Positions 15,821 to 25,048 of a stretch of DNA of 50,626 nucleotides are shown here, in pieces (positions within the stretch are counted from its first letter, which is position 1; the number at the start of each line of letters is the position of its first letter). Under the pieces are notes generated by a model. The model was not told where the DNA came from and did not search any database. It was given only the letters and a program-made list of their open reading frames with translations. The position numbers were made by a program, and so were the translations under genes. This DNA comes from an uncultured Eubacterium sp. (GTDB lineage Bacteria; Bacillota; Clostridia; Lachnospirales; Lachnospiraceae), in contig CAMWXD010000029.1 of assembly GCA_947178105.1 (NCBI GenBank), positions 1-50,626 on the forward strand, in the 5' to 3' direction.

Positions 15821-17176
15821 ATGAAAAAGGTGATCACGTACGGGTCTTTTGACCTGTTTCATGAAGGGCACTACAATCTTTTAAAGAGGGCCAGGGCCCT
15901 GGGAGATTATTTGATTGTAGGAGTCACGACGGAACAGTATGACGAATCCCGCGGAAAACTGAATATTGTGGATTCTCTGGATAAGCGGATTGAGAATGTC
16001 CGCGAGACGGGGTTTGCAGACGAGGTCATCGTGGAGGATCATCCGGGACAGAAGGTAGAAGATGTGCAGAAATACGGCATCGACGTATTTGCTATCGGAT
16101 CAGACTGGCTCGGGATCTTTGACCATATGAAGCAGTTCTGTGAAGTCATATATCTGGAGCGTACCAAAAATGTCTCATCTACGCTGATGCGTTCCAGACA
16201 GTATCCGATTATCCGGATTGGTGTCATCGGCTCTGGGCGGATTGCAGAAAGATTCGTGCCGGAGGCCAAGTATGTCAGCGGGATCATTGTCAGCAGTGTT
16301 TATAATCCGTGTCGGAGCAGCGCAGCGGCATTTGGTGAAAAATATGAACTGGATCTGGCGACAGATGATATGGAGCAGTTCCTGGATGCGGTAGACGCGG
16401 TCTATATTGCATCACCGCATCAGACCCATTACAGCTATGCAAAGACTTCATTGGAGCAGGAAAAGCATGTTCTTTGCGAGAAGCCGCTTGCTTTCAAAAA
16501 ATCAGAAGCAGAGGAGCTGTTTGCACTGGCTTACCGGAAGGACCGGGTGCTGTTGGAGGCAATTAAGACTGCGTACTGTCCCGGATTTGTACAGATGGTT
16601 GGTCTTGCAAAAAGCGGGGTCATCGGGCAGATTTGTGATGTGGAGGCATGCTTCACAAGGCTGACCGGCGAAAAGCTGCGGGAACGTACAGACACAGAAT
16701 ACGGCGGCGGGTTTACCGAATTTGGAAGCCATACGCTGCTGCCGATTATGAAATTGATGGGAACTGATTACCAGAAGGTACGGTTTGACAGCATTCTGGA
16801 CCAGAACGGCATTGACCTGTATACGAAAGCTTCGTTTGTGTACGAACACGGGATGGCGCTGTCGAAAAGCGGTGTTGGCGTAAAGTCGGAAGGACAGCTG
16901 CTGGTGTCTGGGACGAAAGGATATATTCTCGCAGAGTCACCCTGGTGGCTGACACAGTACTTTGAGGTGCGGTATGAGGACCCGATGAAGAAGGAGCGAT
17001 ATTTTTCGAACTTTTTGGGAGATGGGCTGCGGTATGAAATCAGTGATTTTGCCTATATGATACAAGGGCACCAGGGACGGGCGTTTAAGTTTACGGCAGA
17101 AGAGTCGGTAGCGATTGCGGGAGTGATGGAGGCGTTTCTGAAAAAGAGATTCCCAGGAGCAATCAGTGAAAAATAA
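15821..17176 (+). CDS. Fusion of a TagD-like cytidylyltransferase and a Gfo/Idh/MocA oxidoreductase
   Basis: Residues 1-125 are a nucleotidyltransferase of the glycerol-3-phosphate cytidylyltransferase type: GSFDLFHEGH with H14 and H17, then RTKNVSSTLMR, the S-T loop that closes the family. Residues 130-450 form a Gfo/Idh/MocA oxidoreductase with IGVIGSGRIAER (NAD(P)-binding), HVLCEKPLAF and FGSHTLLPIMK. One chain may thus both oxidise or reduce a polyol or sugar and activate it as a CDP derivative. The next gene encodes a LicD protein that could transfer the product. The exact substrate is unknown; CDP-glycerol or a CDP-alditol is plausible. Confidence 0.88.
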   Translation: MKKVITYGSFDLFHEGHYNLLKRARALGDYLIVGVTTEQYDESRGKLNIVDSLDKRIENVRETGFADEVIVEDHPGQKVEDVQKYGIDVFAIGSDWLGIFDHMKQFCEVIYLERTKNVSSTLMRSRQYPIIRIGVIGSGRIAERFVPEAKYVSGIIVSSVYNPCRSSAAAFGEKYELDLATDDMEQFLDAVDAVYIASPHQTHYSYAKTSLEQEKHVLCEKPLAFKKSEAEELFALAYRKDRVLLEAIKTAYCPGFVQMVGLAKSGVIGQICDVEACFTRLTGEKLRERTDTEYGGGFTEFGSHTLLPIMKLMGTDYQKVRFDSILDQNGIDLYTKASFVYEHGMALSKSGVGVKSEGQLLVSGTKGYILAESPWWLTQYFEVRYEDPMKKERYFSNFLGDGLRYEISDFAYMIQGHQGRAFKFTAEESVAIAGVMEAFLKKRFPGAISEK

Positions 17177-17260
17177 GTGTTTCATTGCTATTTGTGCCTG
17201 AGTGAAACGAAAGGAATGAGTGATTAACAGGATAAGAAGCTGTGCAGCAGGGGGAGAGAC

Positions 17261-18067
17261 ATGACGAAGCTGGATCAGGATACACTGCAAAGACTGCAGA
17301 TGACAGAGCTGGAGCTTCTAATAGAAGCAGACAGAATCTGCAGGAAATGCCAGATTCATTACAACATCATAGCAGGCACGCTGCTTGGAGCCGTCCGGCA
17401 CGGAGGATTTATTCCATGGGATGATGATGCGGATATCGCGCTGCTGCGGCCGGAATATGAGAAGTTCTGTAAGGCCTGTCAGACCGAGTTGGATTCGTCA
17501 AGGTTTTATTTTCAGGACCAGAGGAACACGCCGGGATACCGGTGGGGCTATGGGAAGCTGCGCAGAAAAAATACATTGTTTCTGCGGGAGCATCAGGAGC
17601 ATATGCCGTATGAGCAGGGCGTGTTTATCGATGTGTTTCCGCTGGATTATGTGCCGGAGCATTATGCGCTGCGCTGCCTGCATAATCTTACATGCTTTCT
17701 GTACCGTAAGTTTTTCTGGGCGGAGGTCGGTCGTGTATCGGAGCAGAGTTGGTTTCTGCGGATGGTTTACTGTCTGATGAGTAAAGTGCCGGAACAGATG
17801 TTAAAGAAAAGCTTTCAGCGGTTTATCTGGAAAAGCAACCGAAAGAAGACGAGGTGGGTGCGGATTCTTGCGTTTCCGACGCCGAACCGGGCTTATGGGT
17901 ATTATGCAGGATGGTATTTGAAATCGGCGGATATCCGGTTTGAGGGTGTGCTGTTTCAGGGAATCCGGGAGTATGATTCGTATTTGTCGTTTAAGTTTGG
18001 AAATTATAAGGAGCTGCCGCCGGAGAGCAAGAGAAAAGTGCATCCGGTGAGTGAGATTAAGGTATAG
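17261..18067 (+). CDS. LicD-family phosphotransferase (first copy)
   Basis: This 268-residue protein carries the LicD core: HYNIIAGTLLGAVRHGGFIP followed by WDDDADIAL, with the metal-binding acidic cluster D54-D58. LicD proteins move phosphocholine or a phospho-polyol from a CDP donor onto a glycan. It lies 84 bases after the cytidylyltransferase fusion, whose CDP product is its likely donor. GGGGGAGAG precedes the ATG. Downstream of it base composition drops sharply in GC, marking one edge of the AT-rich insert in this mosaic locus. Confidence 0.91.
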   Translation: MTKLDQDTLQRLQMTELELLIEADRICRKCQIHYNIIAGTLLGAVRHGGFIPWDDDADIALLRPEYEKFCKACQTELDSSRFYFQDQRNTPGYRWGYGKLRRKNTLFLREHQEHMPYEQGVFIDVFPLDYVPEHYALRCLHNLTCFLYRKFFWAEVGRVSEQSWFLRMVYCLMSKVPEQMLKKSFQRFIWKSNRKKTRWVRILAFPTPNRAYGYYAGWYLKSADIRFEGVLFQGIREYDSYLSFKFGNYKELPPESKRKVHPVSEIKV

Positions 18068-18087
18068 ATATTATTTAAAAATGAATA

Positions 18088-18104
18088 CACAGGAGTTTCC
18101 TGTG
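18088..18104. repeat. Short perfect hairpin at the GC-content boundary
   Basis: CACAGGA and TCCTGTG flank a three-base loop. There is no T run after it, so it is not a typical terminator. It marks the point where GC-rich genes give way to AT-rich ones. Confidence 0.35.
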
Positions 18105-18162
18105 AAAAGAATAGTGGACAGAGCTGAAAAATATAAAACATGTGGGAAGCGGAAGGAAAGAA

Positions 18163-19162
18163 ATGAGACTGTTTGTATGGGGAACTGGAAGACTGGCTGG
18201 AAAGGTAGTCGGAAAATATATAGCAGCGGAGTCGGTGACAGCTTTTATCGATAACAATCCGGATAAAAAAGAGTATATGGGCAGACAAGTATTGTCTCCA
18301 AAGGAAGCTGCAGAATCAGAGTATGATGCGGTTGTGGTGATAAACTTGTATAGCAGGGAAATATACCGGCAGTGTGAGCAGATTGGAATGGATTTGGCGA
18401 AAGTAATTTTTCTGTACAATAACTGTATGCTATGGGACTTGAATCGTGATTATGAATTTGTGGAAAGGGTTCTTGGAGCAGATTACGCTGCGGCTGTTAA
18501 AAACAGGTATCGTGTCATCCGAGGCGTGGAGGCTTATGGGGATTTGTTTTTGAAAAACGATTTTCAGATGATTTGTGCGGGGGGGGTATTTGCAGAGTGA
18601 TTATGTCCGTATGAAATGCTTTGAGTTGGTAGTGAAAGAAATTCGCAAGAGGAACACGCCGGGAGCAACAGCAGAACTGGGCGTTTTCAAAGGAGAGTTT
18701 GCGCAGTATATCAATTGGGCGTTTCCGGATAAAAAGCTGTATTTGTTCGATACATTTGAGGGCTTTGATGCAGAGGAAGCATCCAAAGAGGTGCGCAGTG
18801 GGAATGCCACAGATGCTTTTGTAGAAGCATACAAACAGACAAGTATAGATGAAGTAATAGAAAAGATGTCCTATTTGGATAAAATCGAAATAAAGCAGGG
18901 GTATTTTCCTGCGTCTTTAGGCGGGCTTGAGGAAACATTTGCGTTTGTGTCGATTGACGTGGATTTTGAAGATTCGGTTTATGAAGGACTGAAGTATTTT
19001 TATACGAGATTGTCAGAAGGCGGATATATTTTTGTACATGATTATAACAGCAGTCTGCGGGGTGTGGAGAGGGCAGTTGACAGGTTTGAAAAAGAGATGA
19101 ATGGGAGGATTTGTAAGATGCCGTTATGTGATGCGAATGGGACGCTGGTGATAGGTAAGTAA
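18163..19162 (+). pseudogene. YGAG-module/TylF-type methyltransferase, frame OFF at a poly-G run
   Basis: The first frame (18163-18600) gives a Rossmann-like module (VWGTGRLAGKVV, FIDNNPDKKEYMG) and the start of a TylF domain, then ends after eight G. The second frame (18575-19162) continues without loss: LQSDYVRMKCFELV, TAELGVFKGEFAQYIN, LFDTFEGF and FVHDYNSSLRGVERAV, all typical of TylF/macrocin-type O-methyltransferases. With seven G (or ten) the two join into one 332-residue protein. Because both halves are otherwise well kept, this is best read as a reversible OFF state rather than decay. TylF enzymes methylate sugar hydroxyls with SAM. The ATG at 18163 follows AAGGAAAG. A sequencing error in the run is the alternative. 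Confidence 0.85.
18579..18586 (+). repeat. Poly-G tract (8 G) in the TylF-type gene
   Basis: Eight G break the frame at about codon 139 of the methyltransferase gene; loss of one G or gain of two would restore it. Such tracts change length by slipped-strand mispairing. Confidence 0.85.
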
Positions 19163-19213
19163 ATAACATTGACAAAGAATATTGGAAAAGCAGTAGGGAA
19201 GGAATGAAACAGG

Positions 19214-20155
19214 ATGATATCAGTGATTGTGCCGGTTTTTAATACAGAAAGAGAACTTCCCAGATGTTTGCAGAGTATTGTGGAGCAGACATATGAAGAT
19301 CTGGAAATTCTTTGTATTGATGATGGCTCAACGGACAGATCAGGAATCATAGCGGATGAATTTGCTAAAAAAGATAACAGGCTCAAAGTCATTCATAAAG
19401 AAAACGGCGGAGAAAGCAGTGCAAGAAATATAGGTTTAAAAATGGCTTCCGGAGAATATATTGCGTTTTGTGACTGTGACGACTGGCTGGATAAGGATAT
19501 GTATGAGATATTGGTCCGAATGCTGGAAAGTGAGAAAGTGGATCTGGTAGCTGGCAGTTGGTATCAGGAGAATGATGGATACAGCAGGGAAATAAAAAAT
19601 GCAATACAGGCAGATGACCATGTATTTGGACGGGATGAGCTTTTAAAATATCTGTATATGAGGGATTCCTATCGTGGCTTTGCTTATATGTGGAATAAAT
19701 TATATAAAAGTGAAATCCTTTATGATAAAAAAGGCAGACAGATTCTTTTTGACGAAACGATGCAGATTGGTGCAGATGTGCTTTATCTGGCAGAAGCGGC
19801 TCTGAATGTAAGAAGAGCAAAATACATAGATCGGGCCTTTTATCATTACTATCAGAGGAAGGACTCCGGATGCCGCACAAAAGATCCGGTACGGCTGAGG
19901 GATTGGCTGAGAGCATATGAAATAGTGATTCAGAGGTTTTATGACGAACAGATTGAGGAAGAAATCCTGTCTTATGTAAAGCGTTTTCTGGCATACCACA
20001 GCAGTAATGCCGCGGAAATAGCACTTCATGAAGGAAATCAGCAGGCAAAAGAAGAATTTCAAAAAATCATGCGGCAATACGAACAGGAATATGTAGTACT
20101 CAATGCACAATATCCACAGCGTATTCAAAGGTATATGGATCTGCTAAAGCAGTAG
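19214..20155 (+). CDS. GT2-family glycosyltransferase
   Basis: The 313-residue protein begins with ISVIVPVFNTERELPRCLQS and has IDDGSTDRSG (about 36-45) and the metal-binding CDCDDWLD around residue 90. A C-terminal helical part with YDEQIEEEILSYVKRF completes a typical soluble capsule-type inverting transferase. Spacing to its neighbours is short (51 bases before, 14 after), consistent with one operon. Donor and acceptor are not predictable. Confidence 0.92.
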   Translation: MISVIVPVFNTERELPRCLQSIVEQTYEDLEILCIDDGSTDRSGIIADEFAKKDNRLKVIHKENGGESSARNIGLKMASGEYIAFCDCDDWLDKDMYEILVRMLESEKVDLVAGSWYQENDGYSREIKNAIQADDHVFGRDELLKYLYMRDSYRGFAYMWNKLYKSEILYDKKGRQILFDETMQIGADVLYLAEAALNVRRAKYIDRAFYHYYQRKDSGCRTKDPVRLRDWLRAYEIVIQRFYDEQIEEEILSYVKRFLAYHSSNAAEIALHEGNQQAKEEFQKIMRQYEQEYVVLNAQYPQRIQRYMDLLKQ

Positions 20156-20169
20156 AAAGGCATTCAGAT

Positions 20170-21327
20170 ATGAAATGGAAAAAGAAAGGGCATGAATATG
20201 ACCACGTATATGAAAAAATAAGAGAAAAGAAGAGCTTTTATCTGTTTGGCGCGGGAGATTATGGAAAGCAGTTTCTGCGTATTATGGAAAAGAAAATTCA
20301 TATTAAAGGATATATAGATAACAATCCATCCAAGGAAGGCAGAACGATTTCAGGAAAGATGTGTTATTCCTTAAGGGGGGGGGTAAAACTCGCAGAAAAC
20401 GAAGGAATGATTGTAACAATGTCCCAGATTGCGAGAGTAAGGCCGATAGAACAGCTGGAAAAGCTTGGGTATAAGAGGAATGAAGACTTTTTTATGATAG
20501 AAGAGTTTCTTTCCATTTATCATGTGTACCAAAATGATAGCGTGTATCTGTCGAGCATATCATTCCTGCCAAGTACTGTCTGTAATCTGAAATGCAGATA
20601 CTGCCTGAATTTTAATCCGTTTACAGAAAAGTTTTTTGTACGCGAATGGGACGCATTGATAAAAGATATAGATTTATTTTTTACATGTGTCGACCAGGTG
20701 ATGCTGTTTCATGTCAGTGGCGGGGAACCACTGCTTTATAACCGCATAGCGGATCTGGTCTGTTATATAGACCAGAAATATGGAAATCAGATTAATACGC
20801 TGCGGATGATAACAAATGGAACAGTTGTGCCAAAGGACCGTGTATTGGAAAAAATATCCGGATGCCGCCTGGAAATAATAGTGGATGATTACCAGGAAGC
20901 AGTACCAAGCTATAAGGAACAGTTTGATACATTACTCTGCAAGCTGGATCAATACAGGATGAAATATAGTGTGAATAAAGCAGAGAGTTGGATTGACCTG
21001 GCACCAGAAAAAACGGATTATACAGATTGGACAGATGCACAGATGGAAAAGCACAGGGAAAACTGCAGCCAGTCCTGGCAGGAGCTGCGGGAAGGAAAAT
21101 TGTACAGCTGTAATTATGCGTCATATGCATCTGTAGCGGGAATTTCTGGCAGTATGGATATGGAAGAAGCATATGACCTTGCTGCATTTACACCAGATAA
21201 AAAGAAAGAACTGGTAGAATTCCGGCTGGGGTATACGTCAAAGGGATACACAAATTTTTGCAGAAAGTGCAGGGGATTTACAGTAGAGAATTCTGAAACA
21301 GTTAGGCCTGCAGTGCAGATGCGGTGA
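20170..21327 (+). CDS. YGAG-module radical SAM protein with an in-frame poly-G run (ON)
   Basis: Residues 15-120 form a Rossmann-like module (FYLFGAGDYGKQF, YIDNNPSKEGR). Residues 130-300 form a radical SAM domain with the cluster motif CNLKCRYC (C138, C142, C145), and VSGGEPLLY and MITNGTVV. Late cysteines (CSQSW, YSCNY, FCRKCRG) could bind a second iron-sulfur cluster as in SPASM proteins. Radical SAM enzymes of this look often act on peptides, but here the neighbours are all glycan genes, so a sugar or lipid-carrier substrate must be considered; function is unknown. Nine G at 20375-20383 code RGG in frame; a one-base change would cut the protein at about 70 residues. Confidence 0.83.
   Translation: MKWKKKGHEYDHVYEKIREKKSFYLFGAGDYGKQFLRIMEKKIHIKGYIDNNPSKEGRTISGKMCYSLRGGVKLAENEGMIVTMSQIARVRPIEQLEKLGYKRNEDFFMIEEFLSIYHVYQNDSVYLSSISFLPSTVCNLKCRYCLNFNPFTEKFFVREWDALIKDIDLFFTCVDQVMLFHVSGGEPLLYNRIADLVCYIDQKYGNQINTLRMITNGTVVPKDRVLEKISGCRLEIIVDDYQEAVPSYKEQFDTLLCKLDQYRMKYSVNKAESWIDLAPEKTDYTDWTDAQMEKHRENCSQSWQELREGKLYSCNYASYASVAGISGSMDMEEAYDLAAFTPDKKKELVEFRLGYTSKGYTNFCRKCRGFTVENSETVRPAVQMR
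20375..20383 (+). repeat. Poly-G tract (9 G) in the radical SAM gene
   Basis: Nine G at codons 69-72 keep the frame open (AGG GGG GGG GTA). Gain or loss of one G would stop the protein before its cluster motif. Confidence 0.8.
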
Positions 21328-21389
21328 GACGCCTGCTTTTATAGAAAGTCTGCTGAGTTCAGAATGATGTGTGATAGGAAAGGTAGTTT

Positions 21390-22523
21390 ATGAATCGATT
21401 AGGTATACTGGTATTTTATGATGAGAAAGGAATTGTAGATGAGTATTTAAACTATTACATACAGTCTTTGGTACAGGTTATCACAGAGCTTGTAATTGTG
21501 GTAAATGGGGTTGTTTCTGACAGTGGACTGAAGGTTTTTGAAAAATATACAAAGAGAATCTATCTTCGAGAAAATGAGGGTTTTGATGCTGGAGCATATA
21601 AAGATGTTTTCACAAATTATATTAGTCAGGATGAATGGAGCAAGTATGATGAAATTATATTAACAAATGATACATGCTTTGGACCCTTTGTTCCGTTCAG
21701 AGAAATTTTTCATGAAATGAGCAATCGTGAAGCTGATTTTTGGGGGATAAATTATATTGAAAGAAAACAAATGCCTCATTTGCAGTCTAATTTTTTAGTA
21801 TTTAAAAAAATGGCAATAAGGGATATGGTATCGTATCTGAAAAATAAGATTCCTGATGACATGCAGAATTTAATAGAAGTGGTAAGAAGATTTGAAATAG
21901 GGTTGTTTACTTACTTAATAGATTTAAATTATATTTTTGACAGCTATGCAGCAAGAGGAAAGATAAATAATTATTGCTCACCAGATTATGCGATGATTGA
22001 AAATGGATATCCTTTTTTAAAGAAAAAGGCTTTTGACCAAAGTAAATACGCAGGGAATAGGGATAATTGTATCAGAGCTTTAAAATATGTGTATAAATCA
22101 AGTAATTATGATATACAGCTTATTATGGATTGTATAAAAAGAAAATATCAGACTGTATTTGACCTACAGGAAGAATTCAGGAATGAATTGATTACACAAA
22201 GAAAAGAAGTGGGAAATCTGATTTTAGATGATGCGGTATTGACGCAGTTTTTGAATTCTATGGATAGTATATATATATATGGTGCAGGTACTTGGGCAAA
22301 ATTTCTTTTTAGATATTATCAAAAAGAGCTGAAAAAGCTGAAAGGATTCCTTGTATCCGATGATCATTACCAGTTGGATCATTTATTTGGGCATGATGTA
22401 GTGAAGCTTTCAGAATTAACAGATTTGAGTGCCGGAATTATTGTAGGGTTGGGAGAAAAAAATACAGAAGAAGTAAAAGGAAATTTAGAAAAATATAGAA
22501 ATGTATTATATATTTGGCAATAA
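21390..22523 (+). CDS. RgpF-like glycosyltransferase with C-terminal YGAG module
   Basis: The 377-residue protein matches the rhamnan synthesis protein F family in its first 270 residues: ILVFYDEKGIVDEY, RENEGFDAGAYKDVF, ILTNDTCFGPFVP and FWGINY. Such proteins act in rhamnose-glucose polysaccharide assembly in streptococci. The last 90 residues form a separate Rossmann-like module (SIYIYGAGTWAKFLFRYY, KGFLVSDDH) shared with other genes of this locus. The gene is markedly AT-rich compared with the left part of the locus, as are its two following neighbours, which suggests acquisition as a block. Confidence 0.85.
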   Translation: MNRLGILVFYDEKGIVDEYLNYYIQSLVQVITELVIVVNGVVSDSGLKVFEKYTKRIYLRENEGFDAGAYKDVFTNYISQDEWSKYDEIILTNDTCFGPFVPFREIFHEMSNREADFWGINYIERKQMPHLQSNFLVFKKMAIRDMVSYLKNKIPDDMQNLIEVVRRFEIGLFTYLIDLNYIFDSYAARGKINNYCSPDYAMIENGYPFLKKKAFDQSKYAGNRDNCIRALKYVYKSSNYDIQLIMDCIKRKYQTVFDLQEEFRNELITQRKEVGNLILDDAVLTQFLNSMDSIYIYGAGTWAKFLFRYYQKELKKLKGFLVSDDHYQLDHLFGHDVVKLSELTDLSAGIIVGLGEKNTEEVKGNLEKYRNVLYIWQ

Positions 22524-22552
22524 AGCCAGGATATTATCATGAGGACAGAACG

Positions 22553-23797
22553 ATGGAGAATGTGTTTGATAAAAAAAGGAAGCAAAATTTGAATTTTATT
22601 TTGCCATCAAAATATCTAGATAAGAATGAAAATGACCTGGTGAAAAAAAAGAAAATAGCTGTAATTGCTCATTTGTATTATTTGGATACGATAGAATATT
22701 ATTTCAAATATATTGAGAATATACCAGAGCATATAGATATTTTACTTACTGTTTCAGAAAAGAAAGCCAGATGTATTATAAAAGAAAGTATTCTTAACAA
22801 AAGAAAAAACTGCAGAATTATCGAAAAAGAAAACCGGGGACGGGATATTAGCGCGTTCCTTGTTGCTTGCAGAAAAGAAATATTGAAATATGATTACATA
22901 TGTTTTTTACATGATAAAAAGGCAAATGAAGAAATATATAAAGCGGATACAGAGAAATGGATTCAGTGTTTATGGGAGAATATGATCGGCAGCAGGGAAT
23001 ATATTAACAATCTGTTAGTGTTTTTGAGCAAAAATCCTAAAATCGGCTTGTTAGTACCACCGTCTTTTATGAGTGAGCATTTTGCATCAGCGTATTCTAA
23101 TACGTGGTATCAGAATTTTGACAGAGTGTCTGAATTATCAGAAAAAATGGGTCTAAATTGCAACCTGGATATTGATAAATCACCGATAACCTTAGGAACT
23201 GTATTTTGGGCAAGAGTAGATGCTATAAAGAAATTATTAGAGATTGAATGGAAATACGAAGATTTTGACGAAGAGCCGTTGCAAAAAGATGGAACGCTCA
23301 GTCATGCGATTGAAAGGATTTTGGCATATGTGGTTCAGGATGCGGGGTTTGATACTGGCTGGGTTATGACAGACAGATATGCGGGAGAGATGATGGAGCT
23401 GATGCTAGATGCATTAGAAAAAGCGTTTGATACCTTACATTTGGAGTTTGGAATTCATAATGTTTCTGCATTAGATAATTTTCAGGAGAGAAGGAAAAAA
23501 CTGTCGGAGTTTGTAAGTAAATATAAAAACTTTTATATATATGGTGCAGGTATCTATGGAAAAAGATGTCTGGCAATGCTAAAAAGTGTATTTAAAATGC
23601 CAGCAGGTTTTTTAGTAAGTGATATAGAAGGTAATCCTGAAAAAATAGGGGAAATACCGGTTTTTTCTTTTAAAGACGTTGATATACGTGGATGCGGGGT
23701 TGTTATTGCAGTAAGCAGTAAATATCAGGCTGAGGTTGAGCAGATGATAAGGGGTAGAGAGAGTGATTTTTCGGATGTGTATTTGTACAGAAATTAA
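22553..23797 (+). CDS. RgpF-like glycosyltransferase with C-terminal YGAG module
   Basis: This 414-residue protein has an RgpF-type domain (AVIAHLYYLDTIEYYF, EKENRGRDISAFLVAC, YICFLHDKK, GLLVPPSFM, TLGTVFWARVDA) and a C-terminal Rossmann-like module (NFYIYGAGIYGKRCLAML, GFLVSDIEGNPEKIGE). It closely parallels the N-terminal 420 residues of the protein encoded at 35152-37998. The ATG at 22553 with GAGG nine bases upstream is preferred to a TTG at 22514 that lies inside the previous gene. It carries an eight-A run near codon 30, a weaker slippage candidate than the G runs. Confidence 0.85.
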   Translation: MENVFDKKRKQNLNFILPSKYLDKNENDLVKKKKIAVIAHLYYLDTIEYYFKYIENIPEHIDILLTVSEKKARCIIKESILNKRKNCRIIEKENRGRDISAFLVACRKEILKYDYICFLHDKKANEEIYKADTEKWIQCLWENMIGSREYINNLLVFLSKNPKIGLLVPPSFMSEHFASAYSNTWYQNFDRVSELSEKMGLNCNLDIDKSPITLGTVFWARVDAIKKLLEIEWKYEDFDEEPLQKDGTLSHAIERILAYVVQDAGFDTGWVMTDRYAGEMMELMLDALEKAFDTLHLEFGIHNVSALDNFQERRKKLSEFVSKYKNFYIYGAGIYGKRCLAMLKSVFKMPAGFLVSDIEGNPEKIGEIPVFSFKDVDIRGCGVVIAVSSKYQAEVEQMIRGRESDFSDVYLYRN

Positions 23798-23857
23798 AAA
23801 TAGAGACTCACAGGAAAAAACTGACATTATAAAACATAGATGTAGAGGAGAAAGATA

Positions 23858-25009
23858 ATGGGCACATTGAGCGAAAAGATACCGTATGAAGTATTGCATA
23901 ATTCTGTTTTATTTGACAGCGAATGGTACAAGGAAAAATATGGTATATCAGGAGATCCAGTGGAACATTACTTATCGATAGGATGGAAAGTGGGATTTAA
24001 TCCTTCAGATAAATTTTCAACATTACGTTATTTGGATTTGCTTGGAGATGATGTAGCGGATCATGAGATGAATCCACTATTACATTATGAATTGTATGGA
24101 AAGTCAGAAAAGAGGTTGGACCGTTTTTGGAGGATTACAGAGGAATGTAATCTTTCAGGAAAAGGACTTGAGATTGGACCATCAATTAATCCAATCTGCC
24201 CGAAAAAGTATGGCTATGATATTGAGATATTGGATCATACGGATCAGGAGGGTCTGCGACAAAAATATAAGGAACACTCAAATGTTGCTTCTTTAATTGA
24301 GCGGATTGAAGAAGTGGATTATGTCTGGAAGGGAGAGGATTACCGTGAATTAATTGGAAAAGAAAATTATTATGATTATATTATTGCATCCCATGTTATC
24401 GAACATACAACAGATCTGATTGGATTTTTAGAGCAATGTTCTGCACTTTTGAAGGAGGGAGGGGTGTTATCTTTAGTGGTACCAGATAAGCGTTATGATT
24501 TTGATTTTTTCAGGGAGAATTCGAATTTAGCGCATGTGATTGGACAGCATATGTTAATGAATGGCCACCATTCAAGGGGGGGGGTAGCAGAGTATTTTTT
24601 ACGTGTTGTACAGTTGAATCAGAAAATAGCATGGAATCAAAAAATATTGGAAAGTAATCAAGATTTTAGGTTTGTGCATAGCAAAGAAGATTTACAGAAA
24701 GTATTGAATGCAGAAGGCTATGTGGATATTCATGAATGGGTATTTACGCCTGGATCTTTTCGGCTGTTAATGAATGATTTACATGAATTAGGTTTTCTAA
24801 AATATTTGTATGAAGCTTCATTTTGTTCAGGCACAGAAAACACCTGTGAATTTTACATTTCATTAAAAAAGAAGTCTGTGCATGATATTTCAGAACAACC
24901 ATTTAATCAGAAAAAAAGATTGGAGTTGGGTCTTTATAAGATTCAGGAAGAGATGGATTTTTATTATAGATTAAAACAGGCTTGGCAGTTTGACTATACG
25001 CAAGATTGA
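23858..25009 (+). CDS. SAM-dependent methyltransferase with N-terminal repeat module and poly-G run (ON)
   Basis: Residues 10-85 hold a tandem module (FDSEWYKEKYG, DPVEHYLSIGWKVGFNPS) that recurs in some glycan enzymes, including the LicD protein at 41975. Residues 95-230 look like a class I methyltransferase: GKGLEIGPSINPI, YDYIIASHVIEHTTD and LKEGGVLSLVVPD. The target is probably a sugar of the polymer. Nine G at 24576-24584 are in frame (SRGGVAEY) at about residue 240, so a length change would remove the last 140 residues. The gene is AT-rich. AGGAG precedes the ATG. Confidence 0.83.
   Translation: MGTLSEKIPYEVLHNSVLFDSEWYKEKYGISGDPVEHYLSIGWKVGFNPSDKFSTLRYLDLLGDDVADHEMNPLLHYELYGKSEKRLDRFWRITEECNLSGKGLEIGPSINPICPKKYGYDIEILDHTDQEGLRQKYKEHSNVASLIERIEEVDYVWKGEDYRELIGKENYYDYIIASHVIEHTTDLIGFLEQCSALLKEGGVLSLVVPDKRYDFDFFRENSNLAHVIGQHMLMNGHHSRGGVAEYFLRVVQLNQKIAWNQKILESNQDFRFVHSKEDLQKVLNAEGYVDIHEWVFTPGSFRLLMNDLHELGFLKYLYEASFCSGTENTCEFYISLKKKSVHDISEQPFNQKKRLELGLYKIQEEMDFYYRLKQAWQFDYTQD
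24576..24584 (+). repeat. Poly-G tract (9 G) in the methyltransferase gene
   Basis: Nine G in frame (AGG GGG GGG GTA), the same frame context as the run at 20375. Slippage by one base would cut the protein at about residue 240. Confidence 0.8.
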
Positions 25010-25048
25010 CAATATGTAGAAGGCAATAGTGTATGGAAAAACATTCAG

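Noticed and set aside
19389..20048. 219-codon minus-strand frame inside the GT2 gene
   Set aside because: Antisense shadow with no ribosome site; the plus strand carries clear GT2 motifs.
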